Positions 1 to 10,518 of a DNA stretch of 40,134 nt are shown in pieces. Position 1 is the stretch's first letter. Every line of letters starts with the position of its first letter. The DNA is from Chloroflexota bacterium (GTDB taxonomy: Bacteria; Chloroflexota; Dehalococcoidia; Lucifugimonadales; Lucifugimonadaceae): the NCBI GenBank assembly GCA_002721675.1, contig PBLC01000005.1:9019-49152 (forward strand), written 5' to 3'. The notes under the pieces are model-generated. The model had not been told where the DNA came from. It saw only the letters and a list, made by a program, of their open reading frames with translations, and made no database searches. A program made the translations under genes and the position numbers.

Positions 1-586
1 CCCCTTGAGGGTTCTTTTTAAATATTCCAACCCTTTTATCCCCTCCATCTAAAATTTGATCAGTTTTAATTACAGAATATACAATCCATTCTCCATCTGA
101 AGACCAGTTACCTAATTTTTCTATTGCTGCATTGTTAGTGACTTCATTAATTAATTCATCAGTTACACTATAAACATTAATATCATGTTGCCCATCAGAA
201 TTTTTGCCTTTATATGAAATTTTTGTAGAATCTGGAGACCAAAAGAAATCCTCTACTGATTCCCCTTTTCTGCTTACTAATTTTTGTTGATTGCCCTCGA
301 AATCCATTATCCATAACTCTCTTATAGAGTTTCTTGTTGATATGAAAGAAATGCTATTTCCATCTGGAGATAGCTTAGGGATATCTTCTTCTTTAGAACT
401 ATTTGTAAGCCTAATATGATTATTACCGTTTTTATCCATGGAGTAAATTTCAGGATTTCCATCTTTTTCTGAAATATAAAGTATCGATGACTTTGATAGC
501 CCAGGTGACTCACAAGCGATAAAAAGTAAACTTAAAATCGTGATAAGCAATTTATATCTTATTATTAGTGCTAAGTTATTTTTCAT
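1..586 (-). CDS. TolB/WD40-like beta-propeller lipoprotein, partial (C-terminus outside window)
   Basis: Manual reverse-strand translation from ATG at 586: MKNNLALIIRYKLLITILSLLFIACESPGLSKSSILYISEKDGNPEIYSMDKNGNNHIRLTNSSKEEDIPKLSPDGNSISFISTRNSIRELWIMDFEGNQQKL... Signal peptide with lipobox-like FIAC and repeated 'DGNPEIYSMDKNG', 'LSPDGNSISFIS', 'WSPDSTKISY' propeller blades. Open to the window edge; absent from the ORF track. Confidence 0.85.
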   Translation of the reverse strand, partial: MKNNLALIIRYKLLITILSLLFIACESPGLSKSSILYISEKDGNPEIYSMDKNGNNHIRLTNSSKEEDIPKLSPDGNSISFISTRNSIRELWIMDFEGNQQKLVSRKGESVEDFFWSPDSTKISYKGKNSDGQHDINVYSVTDELINEVTNNAAIEKLGNWSSDGEWIVYSVIKTDQILDGGDKRVGIFKKNPQG

Positions 587-684
587 ATTAATAATTTAAT
601 TTTTAGATAATTATCGTATTAAAAGTTATCGTAGCAGTGATAAAAAACAATTAAAATGAATTTTGAGTATCTTTTTTTTGAATA

Positions 685-1446
685 ATGCCAAGTAGAACAT
701 CAAAAATGAATAAAGAACCTTTATCTGAAGGTAGAAGATCTGTTGCTGAGTCTTTAAAAAATCCTTCTAGCGTAGATAAAGTTCTGGTCAGTAAAAATCT
801 GACCAAATCTAGACCTATAAATGAGTTACTAGAAACGGCAAAAAAATATAATATCCCAATTGAATTTAAGAATGATGCCGATTTAGATAAAATTAGTCAT
901 ACTGGAAAACACCAAGGAATATTAGCTTATTTAGTTTCTGAAGGTTATTATCCTGAAATTCTTTTTTGGGAAACTTTAATTAATAATGATTCTAACTTTA
1001 GATTACTTATTCTTGACGGCATTCAAGATCCTCATAACTTCGGTGCAATTTCAAGATCCGCACTAGCTTTCGGTATCGACTATATAGTTATACCCAAGAA
1101 GAGATCTGTGGGAATTACTTCGGGTTCTATCAGGGCATCTTCAGGTGCTATCCATAATCTAAACATAATTAGGGTTCCAAATATCTCAAATTTTATAAAT
1201 AAATTGAAAAAATTTGATTTTTGGATAGTTGGCTTGAAGTCTGGCTCTGGAAAATCTGTAAAAGAGCATAAATTTTCTAAAAGAGTAAGTATTGTGATCG
1301 GTTCTGAACATGATGGAATATCTAAGAAAGTTGAGAGTCAAATTGATATATTTACTGAAATTACTATTAAAAAAGATAAGATAGAATCTTTAAATGCTTC
1401 TGTTGCTGCATCAATAGTAATGTTTGAATTATTTAATTCAGACTAA
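685..1446 (+). CDS. rlmB: TrmH/SpoU-family 23S rRNA 2'-O-ribose methyltransferase (RlmB-like)
   Basis: SpoU motifs: LILDGIQDPHNFGAISRSALAFGID, SSGAIHNL, IVIGSEHDGIS, IESLNASVAASIVMFE. Confidence 0.9.
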   Translation: MPSRTSKMNKEPLSEGRRSVAESLKNPSSVDKVLVSKNLTKSRPINELLETAKKYNIPIEFKNDADLDKISHTGKHQGILAYLVSEGYYPEILFWETLINNDSNFRLLILDGIQDPHNFGAISRSALAFGIDYIVIPKKRSVGITSGSIRASSGAIHNLNIIRVPNISNFINKLKKFDFWIVGLKSGSGKSVKEHKFSKRVSIVIGSEHDGISKKVESQIDIFTEITIKKDKIESLNASVAASIVMFELFNSD

Positions 1447-2453
1447 CTATATTTTGATAATTCTTCTACTACGTTAATTAGAGGTTTGTCGTTATAAAAG
1501 TTATTAATATTTTCTGCAACAATTTTCATTCTTCTTGAGGCTGTCCCGTATGTAGAGCCACAGATGTGAGGGGTTAGTATTACATTTTTAAGTTCATAGA
1601 ATGGGTATTCAGATGGTTTTGGGTTGTCTGATCCGCCCTTAGGATATGTGTACCAAGTATCGAGGCATGCACCAGCAATCCTATTAGATTTTAGCGCATG
1701 ATAAAGATGCTCTTCATTAATTATAGGTCCTCGGGCGGGATTTATTAAGAATGCATCATTCTTCATGGAATATATTTCTTTTTCTCCAATCATTCCTTTT
1801 GTCGATTCAATATATGGAACGCATACCACTACAAAGTCAGAAATTGAAATTAACTTTGTCATCTCATTTGATTTCACAACCTCTTTTATATTTAGCTGAT
1901 TAATAACTTCATCTTGAACATCAAATTCCTCTACTGCGTAATTATTCATTCCAAAAACATTAGTCATCTCAAGTACTTTTTTGCCAATTCTACCCAGTCC
2001 AATTACGGTTATATTTCTTCCAGTTAATTCTTTAAAGGGCCCAAATCTGGCTGGCCAATAGTCCCAGTTATTTTCTATAAAAGTGTTATGAGAATTTATT
2101 AATTCGCGATCTAGTGCGATCATTGACATTAAAACATACTCTGCTATACCAACTTCATGCTCATAACTATTGGTTACAACGCACCCTTCGGGAACAGCGT
2201 CTGAGGCAATTTTGTCCCAACCAGCACCAGGCATAAAAATTGCCTCCAAATTTTTAGCCTCATTTTTCCAAGATATATCCATAGATGTTGAAACTAAAAT
2301 ATTGAAATCTGGCAAAAGTTTTCTTATTTCTTCTTTTTTAGAAGCATCTGTTATATGCCAATCTATAGGCACATTTGTATTATTTTTCAAGTCATCAATA
2401 GAAAGGTTCAAAAACTTACTATTTAGAACTAATGCTTTAAGTTTCTTATTCAT
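1443..2453 (-). CDS. D-2-hydroxyacid dehydrogenase family protein (NAD-binding)
   Basis: ELTGRNITVIGLGRIGKKV Rossmann motif, INPARGPIINEEHL, ILTPHICGSTYG; matches 2-hydroxyacid dehydrogenase C-terminal signatures. Confidence 0.88.
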   Translation of the reverse strand: MNKKLKALVLNSKFLNLSIDDLKNNTNVPIDWHITDASKKEEIRKLLPDFNILVSTSMDISWKNEAKNLEAIFMPGAGWDKIASDAVPEGCVVTNSYEHEVGIAEYVLMSMIALDRELINSHNTFIENNWDYWPARFGPFKELTGRNITVIGLGRIGKKVLEMTNVFGMNNYAVEEFDVQDEVINQLNIKEVVKSNEMTKLISISDFVVVCVPYIESTKGMIGEKEIYSMKNDAFLINPARGPIINEEHLYHALKSNRIAGACLDTWYTYPKGGSDNPKPSEYPFYELKNVILTPHICGSTYGTASRRMKIVAENINNFYNDKPLINVVEELSKYS

Positions 2454-2549
2454 ATTTCACCTCGTTAATTCAATCTTCTAGCAGAAAAGTTTTTAATGCA
2501 ATATTATTTAAAATAAATTAATTTGATACAAATTTATTATGGAGACAAT

Positions 2550-3317
2550 ATGACAAAAGATAATGGAAAAGTTGCAATAGTTACAGGAGGTGGATCAGGC
2601 ATTGGAAAAGCATCTGCAATAGCACTTTTAAATGATGGTTATTCGGTAGTAATTTCAGGAAGAAGAGAAGATCCGCTTAAAAAAACAATTGAAGAATGTG
2701 GTGAAATGGATAATCATGAGAAAATTTTAGGAATTACTTGTGATGTTGGAGATCCAAATTCTGTCAAAAACCTTTTTAAAAGTACTATTGAAGAATTTGG
2801 AAGGCTAGATGTACTTTTTAATAATGCTGGTGGTGGAGCCCCCAAAAAACTCATAGAAGATTTAACATATGAAGAATGGCAAAATGTAGTTGATGCAAAT
2901 CTAACAGGAACCTTTTTGTGTTCTCAGGAAGCGATAAATATTATGAAAAGCCAAAACCCTATGGGAGGCAGGATAATAAATAATGGTTCAATTTCTGCAT
3001 ATGCACCTAGGCCAGACTCAGCCCCTTACACTGCTACCAAGCATGGAGTTAGCGGATTAACAAAATCTATTTCTTTAGATGGAAGAAAATATAATATTGC
3101 ATGCAGTCAAATAGATATTGGAAATGCTGCAACAGACATGACGGAAAGAATGAAGAATGGGGTTCCCCAAGCTAATGGATCAACGATGGTAGAGCCTACA
3201 TTTGATGTAAACCATGTTGCAGAGGTCGTTGTAAATATTTCTAATTTTCCTTTAGAAACTAATGTTCAATTTATTACAATAATGGCCACCAAAATGCCTT
3301 TCATTGGAAGAGGTTAG
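2550..3317 (+). CDS. Short-chain dehydrogenase/reductase (SDR)
   Basis: [16 protein letters not shown] (TGxxxGIG), NNAGGG, YTATKHG (YxxxK). Start refined to ATG 2550, preceded by TGGAG RBS, rather than ORF-track 2523. Confidence 0.92.
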   Translation: MTKDNGKVAIVTGGGSGIGKASAIALLNDGYSVVISGRREDPLKKTIEECGEMDNHEKILGITCDVGDPNSVKNLFKSTIEEFGRLDVLFNNAGGGAPKKLIEDLTYEEWQNVVDANLTGTFLCSQEAINIMKSQNPMGGRIINNGSISAYAPRPDSAPYTATKHGVSGLTKSISLDGRKYNIACSQIDIGNAATDMTERMKNGVPQANGSTMVEPTFDVNHVAEVVVNISNFPLETNVQFITIMATKMPFIGRG

Positions 3318-3318
3318 T

Positions 3319-4821
3319 ATGAAAATTGGCTTAACATGCTTCATGCATGAGTCAAATAATTTTATTAAAAAAACCACGCCATTAGAAAATTTCAAGGATC
3401 CTTCCTTTGGTGATTTTCTACACGGTGATCATATAGTTGATCATTTTAGAGGTGGGAATCATGAACTTAGTGGTTGTATTGATGAAATAGAGAAACAGGG
3501 TAATACTTTTATTCCAAAATTTTGCGGTATAGCAACTCCTTCTGGGACTGTTGAAAAGTATGCTTTTGACTATATTGTAAACAGAATAGTGGATGAAATA
3601 AATAAAGACGAAATGGATGGCTTAATAATTAATCTTCATGGAGCTACAGTATCAGAAGAGTATCTTGATGTAGATGGAGAAGTTTTATTTAGATTAAGAA
3701 ATAAAATGGGGTCCAAATTTCCAATAATTTGTACTTTGGATAAACATGCAAATATTTCTACTAAAATGTTTGAAAATGCAGATATATTAGTTGTTTTTAG
3801 GACATGTCCCCACCTCGATACTTATGATAGAGGTGTAGAGGCAGCCAAGCTAATGAAGCAGATGTTGAATAATGAATTGAGACCAACTGGGACATTTATT
3901 GCTCCTCCTATGATGATAAACATGACAAAGCAAAATACTTTTGAAGAGCCTGTGTCTAAAATAATAGAAGATATGGAATTTTTATCTAATGACTCTTCAG
4001 TAGTATCTGCAAGTTTTGCTTTAGGTTTCCAATTTGCAGATGTGCCCGAACTTGGAGCCTCCTTTATTGTTTATACAAATGATAATTCCGTACTTTCTAG
4101 AGAAAAGTGCGAATGGGTTTCAAGTAGAGCTTGGAAGAATAGGGAAAAGTATAATTTGGATGCTTATGAGGTAGAAGAAGCTGTAAAAATAGCTAGAGAA
4201 TCTAGAGAATCTCCAGTTGTCCTTAATGACGTTGGGGACAACACTGGAGGAGGTAGTTCAGCAGATTCTACTTTTCTTTTGCATGAGATAGTTAGGCAGA
4301 ATGTAGAAAATTATTGCACTGTATTTTTTGATCCTGAATCAGTATCAATGTGTGTAGATTCTGGAATAGGCTCCACTTTAAAATTAAGGATAGGCGGAAA
4401 AGTTGATGCCCAACATGGTTCTCCAGTTGAATTAGAAGGCAAAGTAATTAATATAACTGATGGTACATGGGAAGATAGCCAGATAAGGCATGGTGGTTAT
4501 ACAAAATATAATCAAGGTCCTACAGTATTATTTGAAACACAAAATAAAGGTTCAATTATCTTGACTTCACTTAGACAGCCACCGCAAAGTATTGGTCAAA
4601 TTACTCACATTGGAATTGATCCGTCTAAAAAGAAACTAATTACAACTAGAGGTGTTATTCTTCCTCGGCCTGCATATGATCCATTTGCTGCTAAAACAAT
4701 GTTAGTAAACACAAAAGGGACAACAACTGCTGATTTAAAAAATCTAAGTTTTAAAAATATAAAGAGAGATCTTTACCCTTTACAGAACCCTTCTTTTCAG
4801 CCTGGATTAAATGAAGTTTAA
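3319..4821 (+). CDS. M81 family metallopeptidase / MlrC-like protein
   Basis: MKIGLTCFMHESNNF N-terminus, LHGATVSEEY, TLDKHANIS, RTCPHLDTYDRG, DVGDNTGGGSSADST, typical of MlrC/M81. ATG at 3319 abuts the SDR stop. Confidence 0.9.
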   Translation: MKIGLTCFMHESNNFIKKTTPLENFKDPSFGDFLHGDHIVDHFRGGNHELSGCIDEIEKQGNTFIPKFCGIATPSGTVEKYAFDYIVNRIVDEINKDEMDGLIINLHGATVSEEYLDVDGEVLFRLRNKMGSKFPIICTLDKHANISTKMFENADILVVFRTCPHLDTYDRGVEAAKLMKQMLNNELRPTGTFIAPPMMINMTKQNTFEEPVSKIIEDMEFLSNDSSVVSASFALGFQFADVPELGASFIVYTNDNSVLSREKCEWVSSRAWKNREKYNLDAYEVEEAVKIARESRESPVVLNDVGDNTGGGSSADSTFLLHEIVRQNVENYCTVFFDPESVSMCVDSGIGSTLKLRIGGKVDAQHGSPVELEGKVINITDGTWEDSQIRHGGYTKYNQGPTVLFETQNKGSIILTSLRQPPQSIGQITHIGIDPSKKKLITTRGVILPRPAYDPFAAKTMLVNTKGTTTADLKNLSFKNIKRDLYPLQNPSFQPGLNEV

Positions 4822-5657
4822 ACTTTATAAAAATCTGACCCATTATTAAAGAAAAAATCTTCTCTTTCATCATCAGAAAATTTTTCAGTAATATTTTTTG
4901 CTAAATTTAATACATATTCATAAGAATTCTTAATTAAACATACTGGCCAATTGCTTCCGTACATTATCCTTTTTTTTCCAAAAGAATTTATAATTTGAGA
5001 AGAATATTTATCTACCACACCTAAAGATTGGTTATCATTCATCTCTTCAATTATCCCTGAAATTTTGCATGTTAATTTATTTATTTTTGCAAGTTCATTA
5101 ATTTCTGTGGCCCATGGTTCAAACTTATTTGTTGCTATTTCAGGCTTAGCAATATGATCAATTACTCCATTTAGGTCAGGAATTTTATCGTATACTTGGT
5201 GGATATATTTTAGATGGTTTGGTCTCACTAAAAAATCAAAATTGATTTTTCTTTTTGATAGCACTTTTAAACCATTTAGTACTTTAGGATCAATAATCCA
5301 ACTTTCATCTTCTTCATCGTGCCATACATGCCTTATACCAACAAATTTTTTATTTTTTTGGAATTTATCTAATTTATATTCAATTTTTGGACTTTTTAAG
5401 TCAATCCAGCCTACAATTCCACTAATTATTGAAGAATTATTGGCTATATTTAAGAGCCATTCCGCTTCACCTTCTGACTGATGGGCTTGGACACAAATAG
5501 TGCCCACCACTCCATTTCTTTCAATCTCATTAACTAGATCCTCATATAGAAAATTCTTGTTAATCTTTTTAGATTCATTAGAAGGTAGTTCTTTTATCCA
5601 ATCGTATGATCTTAGAGAAAGATCCCATAAGTGATGGTGAGTATCAAGAATTTTCAT
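4818..5657 (-). CDS. Amidohydrolase-2 family (COG3618-like metal-dependent hydrolase)
   Basis: MKILDTHHHLWDL N-terminal HxH motif, FVGIRHVWHDEEDESW, GVIDHIAKPE, MYGSNWPVCL (D/N-W-P motif). Confidence 0.88.
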   Translation of the reverse strand: MKILDTHHHLWDLSLRSYDWIKELPSNESKKINKNFLYEDLVNEIERNGVVGTICVQAHQSEGEAEWLLNIANNSSIISGIVGWIDLKSPKIEYKLDKFQKNKKFVGIRHVWHDEEDESWIIDPKVLNGLKVLSKRKINFDFLVRPNHLKYIHQVYDKIPDLNGVIDHIAKPEIATNKFEPWATEINELAKINKLTCKISGIIEEMNDNQSLGVVDKYSSQIINSFGKKRIMYGSNWPVCLIKNSYEYVLNLAKNITEKFSDDEREDFFFNNGSDFYKV

Positions 5658-6346
5658 GAATTAATTTTTATATAACCTATTTCTGGATAAGGTCTTACTG
5701 GATTTGGAAAAGCTGCATCTGAATACCAAAGTACTCCATTATTAATAGAAAGACCATGAGGATCCGGGCCCCCATCTGGAACATCAATTTGTTCCAGTTT
5801 ATCTCCTGTAACTTTATTATATTTTACGATATTCCTATCCACTCTGTCAGAGCACCATATTGATTCCCCTTCTATCGCAAGTCCATGAGGAGATTGATCA
5901 ATATCAAACTTGAATAATTCTTTAAACGAGTTAGGATCTACTAAAATCAACGCTGTAGGATTGAATGCAGTGATCCATAGTTTGCCTTGGTCCCATTCAA
6001 GTCCGTGAACCCCGCCACCATCAGGAGTTGGAAACCTAGAAACTATTTCCCCAGAATCTAAATTAACTTTTAGAATCCAGTTCATATGCGTATCTGTTCC
6101 TCTGAATGTTCGTGCATCAGTACGACCATTTGAAGCAAGCCACATATAACCATCTCCAATAGTAATGCCAGACCCATTTTCGCAAGTCGTAGGAATACTT
6201 TTTTTTGATGTTCCTTGTCGATCTACAATGAAAACATTATCGGTTTTTTGATCTATAACAAAAAGGTCATCTTCAAACCATTGCAATCCATTTGGCATAT
6301 CAATGCCACATTCGAAAGCCGGTATAAAATCTACTAAGTTTTTCAT
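5654..6346 (-). CDS. SMP-30/NHL/Vgb-like beta-propeller protein
   Basis: Repeated propeller segments: MPNGLQWFEDDLFVIDQKTDNVFIVD, HGLEWDQGKLWITAF, SPHGLAIEGESIWCSDRVDRNIVKYN, DPHGLSINNGVLWYSDA. Overlaps the amidohydrolase by 4 bp. Confidence 0.75.
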   Translation of the reverse strand: MKNLVDFIPAFECGIDMPNGLQWFEDDLFVIDQKTDNVFIVDRQGTSKKSIPTTCENGSGITIGDGYMWLASNGRTDARTFRGTDTHMNWILKVNLDSGEIVSRFPTPDGGGVHGLEWDQGKLWITAFNPTALILVDPNSFKELFKFDIDQSPHGLAIEGESIWCSDRVDRNIVKYNKVTGDKLEQIDVPDGGPDPHGLSINNGVLWYSDAAFPNPVRPYPEIGYIKINS

Positions 6347-6459
6347 TTTTATATTTTTTGTGCCCTGAAATGCTGTAATCTAATGTTTAAATTCATTTAT
6401 AATAACAATATTATTTATTTAAATTTTCATCAAATAAGTCTTATAGGCTTGGAGTTATT

Positions 6460-7344
6460 ATGTCAGAATCATCAGAGTCAGAACCTCAAATAAAAAAAGA
6501 AAGAGCATCAGAATCATCAGAGTCAGAACCTCAAATAAAAAAAGAAAGAGTAATGGTTTTTATAGATGGTAGCAATTTATACCATGTACTAAACCAGCAT
6601 TTTTCTCGTAATGACATTAAATTTGGAAAATTCGCTGAGAAATTATCTGGAGATAGAGAGTTAGTAAGAACATATTATTACAACATCAAACAGGAATCTA
6701 ATGGAAAAGGAGCAGAAGAACAAGAGAAATTCCTTTCTGCTTTATATGAGATTCCATATCTTGAAGTTAAATTGGGAATAGTTAAGCAGCGTGGCGATGC
6801 AATGGTAGAAAAAGGTGTAGATATGATGATAGGTGTTGATATATTAAAAAACGCTTATGAGGATCTTTACGATTCAGCTATCTTGGTAAGTGGCGACGGG
6901 GATTTCTATCCTGCATTACAAGCCGCAAAAGATCAAGGCAAGCATGTAGAGATTGCAGCATTTGATTCAAACATTTCACCTGAAACTGCAAGAATTGCAG
7001 ATTTACATATTAAATTGAATAAAACTTTTTTCTCAAATTTATGGATGACTAAGTCTGATATTAAGAAAGCATCAAAATCATATAATAAAGAAGAAGTAAC
7101 TGATGAATTATCTTCTCCTGAAGGAGAAAATAAAAAACCTAAAAAAAGGAAAGTATTAAAAACTTCAACCGCTAAAAGAAGTAGTTTCAAATCCAGTAGC
7201 AAAAAGTCATTTAGTAAAGGCAAATCTCGATCGAATTCAAAAAGAACCGAAATGTCCCCATCTACTGAGCCTCCTAAGTTGAATGGTTCGAGAGCATCAT
7301 CCTCAAAAAAGAAGGGCTGGATTAAAAAGTTGGTAGGAAAATAA
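6460..7344 (+). CDS. NYN-domain (LabA/DUF88-like) protein with a Ser/Lys-rich C-terminal tail
   Basis: VMVFIDGSNLYH, KGVDMMIGVDILKNAYEDLYDSAILVSGDGDFYPALQAAKDQGKHVEIAAF: NYN/PIN-like acidic motifs. C-terminal basic, Ser-rich tail. Confidence 0.85.
   Translation: MSESSESEPQIKKERASESSESEPQIKKERVMVFIDGSNLYHVLNQHFSRNDIKFGKFAEKLSGDRELVRTYYYNIKQESNGKGAEEQEKFLSALYEIPYLEVKLGIVKQRGDAMVEKGVDMMIGVDILKNAYEDLYDSAILVSGDGDFYPALQAAKDQGKHVEIAAFDSNISPETARIADLHIKLNKTFFSNLWMTKSDIKKASKSYNKEEVTDELSSPEGENKKPKKRKVLKTSTAKRSSFKSSSKKSFSKGKSRSNSKRTEMSPSTEPPKLNGSRASSSKKKGWIKKLVGK
6463..6550 (+). repeat. Perfect 43-nt direct repeat, period 45 nt, within the NYN ORF
   Basis: tcagaatcatcagagtcagaacctcaaataaaaaaagaaagag at 6463-6505 and identically at 6508-6550; encodes (A)SESSESEPQIKKER twice. 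Confidence 0.97.
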
Positions 7345-7347
7345 AAG

Positions 7348-9048
7348 TTATCCGGTCACTGCACCTTTAGATGCAGGCTGAACAAGTTTAGTATATTTTC
7401 CAAGAACTCCGGTTTTGTATAATGGAACATGCTTTTCTAATTTGCTTAATCTAGACTTAATTTCTTTTGCAGATACATTTAAATTTAATTCAAAAGACTC
7501 TAAGTTTATTTCTATTTCATCTCCATTTTTTACTGCAGCAATAGGTCCCCCAACTGCTGCTTCGGGTCCAACATGGCCTATCATAGGTCCATGTGAAGCC
7601 CCTGAAAACCTTCCGTCTGTCATTAAAAATACTTTATCTCCAAGACCTTGGCCTACTATGGCACTAGTTATTGAGAGCATCTCTCTCATTCCTGGCCCAC
7701 CTTTGGGCCCCTCATACCTAATTACTACAAAATCACCTGGTTTAATTTCATGTTTTTTTAAAGACTCCATACATTCTTCTTCTTGATTGAAAACTTTTGC
7801 TGGTCCTGACCATGAATTGCCATAATTGTGCCCTGCAACTTTAAGAACTGCCCCGTCAGGAGCTAGATTTCCATGCAATATAACTAAACCTCCAGTTTCG
7901 CTAATAGGATTATCTGGCAATCTTACAACATCATTTTCGGTATTATTATCTTCGATTTTTGCTAGATTTTCTTCTATAGTTTTTCCAGTTACTGTCATAC
8001 AATCCCCATGAATAAGGCCGAGTTTTAATAACCTTTTCATTACTAATGGGACACCACCAACATTATCTAGATCATACATAATATATTTTCCGCCAGGTTT
8101 CATATCAGCTAAATGAGGAGTTCTCATTGATATTTCATGGATATCTTCTAGGGATAGATCTACGCCCATCTCGTGAGCTATTGCTGGAAGGTGTAATGCA
8201 GTATTTGTTGAGCCTCCCATTGCAGTCACCACTGTCACTGCATTTTCAAATGCTTTTTTTGTAAGTATGTCAGATGGCCTTATATCTTTTCTTAAAAGAT
8301 TTAAAACGGCTTCTCCGGCTTTTCTGCTTGATGCAGCTTTTCTCTGGTCTACTGCTGGTTCAGAAGCTGAACCTGGCAGACTTAACCCTAAAGCTTCTCC
8401 CACAGAAGACATTGTGTTTGCAGTAAACATTCCGCCACATGATCCTGGTCCTGGGCATGCACGAGATTCTATTTGGTATAATTCATTATCTGTCAGATCT
8501 CCTTTTTGGTGCTTTCCAACAGCCTCAAAGACATCTTGGATTTGAATTGTTTTCCCATTAAGGTTCCCTGGCAATATTGATCCACCATAAATAAATACTG
8601 ATGGTACGTTTAATCTTGCAATTGCCATCATTGCTCCAGGAAGGCTTTTATCACAACCTGCCACTGCAACTAAACCATCAAATCTCTCAGCAAATACAAC
8701 TGTTTCAATTGAATCAGCTATAACTTCCCTGCTAACTAAAGATCCTTTCATACCCACAGTATTCATAGAAATCGCATCACTAACTGTTATGGTTCCAAAA
8801 ACAAAAGGAGTGCCTTGGGCTGCAAAAACTCCCCTTTTTACTTGCTCTACAAGTGGCTCTATTCCAGCATTACATGGTGTAACTTCATTATGTGTGGATG
8901 CAATTCCCACGAACGGGGCATTAATATTTTCGTCGGTTAACCCCATTGCTTTCATCATAGATCTATGAGGTGCTCTTGCTGCTCCTTCAGTTGTCTCCCA
9001 ACTTGTATGCTTACCTAGAGCTCTTTTCTGTTCTCTTTTAGTTGCCAT
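7348..9048 (-). CDS. ilvD: Dihydroxy-acid dehydratase
   Basis: [83 protein letters not shown]. Start refined to [10 protein letters not shown] (ATG 9048, AAAAGGAGAAAAA RBS). Confidence 0.95.
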   Translation of the reverse strand: MATKREQKRALGKHTSWETTEGAARAPHRSMMKAMGLTDENINAPFVGIASTHNEVTPCNAGIEPLVEQVKRGVFAAQGTPFVFGTITVSDAISMNTVGMKGSLVSREVIADSIETVVFAERFDGLVAVAGCDKSLPGAMMAIARLNVPSVFIYGGSILPGNLNGKTIQIQDVFEAVGKHQKGDLTDNELYQIESRACPGPGSCGGMFTANTMSSVGEALGLSLPGSASEPAVDQRKAASSRKAGEAVLNLLRKDIRPSDILTKKAFENAVTVVTAMGGSTNTALHLPAIAHEMGVDLSLEDIHEISMRTPHLADMKPGGKYIMYDLDNVGGVPLVMKRLLKLGLIHGDCMTVTGKTIEENLAKIEDNNTENDVVRLPDNPISETGGLVILHGNLAPDGAVLKVAGHNYGNSWSGPAKVFNQEEECMESLKKHEIKPGDFVVIRYEGPKGGPGMREMLSITSAIVGQGLGDKVFLMTDGRFSGASHGPMIGHVGPEAAVGGPIAAVKNGDEIEINLESFELNLNVSAKEIKSRLSKLEKHVPLYKTGVLGKYTKLVQPASKGAVTG

Positions 9049-9532
9049 TTTTTCTCCTTTTATTGATGCAGTTAATAGCCAGAACAATCACATCTTCCGG
9101 AGGGTGTTTATACTTCCCTTCGTCTACTTCTAATTTACTTTTTTTAATTAGGTCTTGCTCATTAACCCATATCCATCCAGCCTTTAATCTTTCAGGATTG
9201 ATCGCTTCTGCAAAATATATCATATCTATATGGAAGTGTTTACCTTCTTTAGGATCATCGATAGGTTCTAGTAGTAGAGATTCAGGTTTTTCAAGTTCTT
9301 TTATATCCCCAATATTTTTAAATATTGATTTGTTTGAAAATAATTTAATTGATAAACCACTTTCCTCTCGCACCTCTCTAACAACCGCTTCTTCTGGAGA
9401 TTCATTTTTTTCAATATGCCCTCCTGGAGGTAACCATTCCATAACTTTTTTATGCCAATGCAATAGAATTTTATCTTGATCAGGATGTAATACAAAAGCA
9501 GTCGCAGTAAAATGCTTACGATTTAGAACCAT
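9038..9532 (-). CDS. NUDIX hydrolase
   Basis: [28 protein letters not shown] matches the NUDIX box Gx5Ex7REUxEExGU. Confidence 0.92.
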   Translation of the reverse strand: MVLNRKHFTATAFVLHPDQDKILLHWHKKVMEWLPPGGHIEKNESPEEAVVREVREESGLSIKLFSNKSIFKNIGDIKELEKPESLLLEPIDDPKEGKHFHIDMIYFAEAINPERLKAGWIWVNEQDLIKKSKLEVDEGKYKHPPEDVIVLAINCINKRRKNGN

Positions 9533-10518
9533 AGTTCTTTATCCACTATGTTGAAAAGTTCTTTTCCTTTTGAAAATAGTCGACAATTTTTTTCTATTAT
9601 TTCAAATCTTCTCTCGTCTAGGTAAGGCACATCATGTGCAGCAACATGAGGAGTGAGAATTACTTTTGGGTTGCCCCATAGTTCATGAGACTTTGGTAGA
9701 GGTTCTATTTCATAAACATCAAGACCAGCGCCACATATTTCCTCTTGATTTAGCGCTAATAAAAGATCATTTAGAATAGTAGTCATGCCCCTGCCTATGT
9801 TGATGAAAAAAGCACTTTTTTTCATTGATTTGAAAAAGTTTAAATTAAATTGACCTTCTGTTTCAGGGGTATGAGGAACAGTACTTACAACAAAATCAGC
9901 TTCTTTTGCCTTGTTTAGCAATTGGTCAGGTTTTTCTAACTCATGTATAAAAGAAGGCTTATCCTCCCTTTTTGAATCAATTCCAATAACTTTCATACCT
10001 AGCGTGGAACAGTAATATGCAGTTTCTTCTCCGATTCCTCCAATTCCAATTATTAGTATTGTTGATTCAGGTAAATATCTAGTAGATCCTAATGGTAGTT
10101 TTAATGGGTTCCAGTTCTTTTCGTATTGTTGTCTAATATATGTGTGCAGGCTTCTTGAAAATGATAAAATCATTGCTAATATATGACTAGATATATGATC
10201 GTTATATATCCCTTTAAAATTGGTAGCAATTAACGAATGATTTGCAAGATCATTAAAATAAAAATCAGCAGGAGGGGCGGCTTGAGGGGCTTGTAGCCAT
10301 TCTATTTTTTTGGCATACGGAAATAATTCCTCGGTCAATACGCCATATACTGCTTCAGAATCAGTCAATTCTATCTTGGCACCCTCTTTATTTTTAGGTA
10401 CTGCTACTTCTAAATATGGTTCAGAATCAGACAATTTTTTTGCCCAGTTCTCTAAAAGTTCATCATGTGAAAAATTGTCTTTAGTTGAAGGCAAAAAAGT
10501 AAGTTTAAAATTCCTCAT
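9523..10518 (-). CDS. D-2-hydroxyacid dehydrogenase (second paralog)
   Basis: TILIIGIGGIGEETAYYCSTLGMKVIGID, FINIGRGMTTILNDLL, GAGLDVYEIEPLPKSHELWGNPKVILTPHVAAH. Confidence 0.9.
   Translation of the reverse strand: MRNFKLTFLPSTKDNFSHDELLENWAKKLSDSEPYLEVAVPKNKEGAKIELTDSEAVYGVLTEELFPYAKKIEWLQAPQAAPPADFYFNDLANHSLIATNFKGIYNDHISSHILAMILSFSRSLHTYIRQQYEKNWNPLKLPLGSTRYLPESTILIIGIGGIGEETAYYCSTLGMKVIGIDSKREDKPSFIHELEKPDQLLNKAKEADFVVSTVPHTPETEGQFNLNFFKSMKKSAFFINIGRGMTTILNDLLLALNQEEICGAGLDVYEIEPLPKSHELWGNPKVILTPHVAAHDVPYLDERRFEIIEKNCRLFSKGKELFNIVDKELWF

Noticed and set aside
322-513. 63-aa minus-strand ORF in the track
   Set aside because: Out-of-frame shadow of the TolB-like lipoprotein gene that runs 586 to beyond position 1 on the same strand.
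7280-7300. GGTTCGAGA resembling a tRNA T-loop
   Set aside because: Falls inside the NYN ORF; no acceptor or anticodon stem could be assembled around it.
7415-8545. Three plus-strand ORFs opposite ilvD (7415-7786, 7826-8011, 8267-8545)
   Set aside because: Antisense shadows of a highly conserved gene; no domain or RBS support.
9042-9495. ORFs overlapping the NUDIX gene (145 aa plus strand, 64 aa minus strand)
   Set aside because: The NUDIX box is in the 9038-9532 frame; the others are frame shadows.
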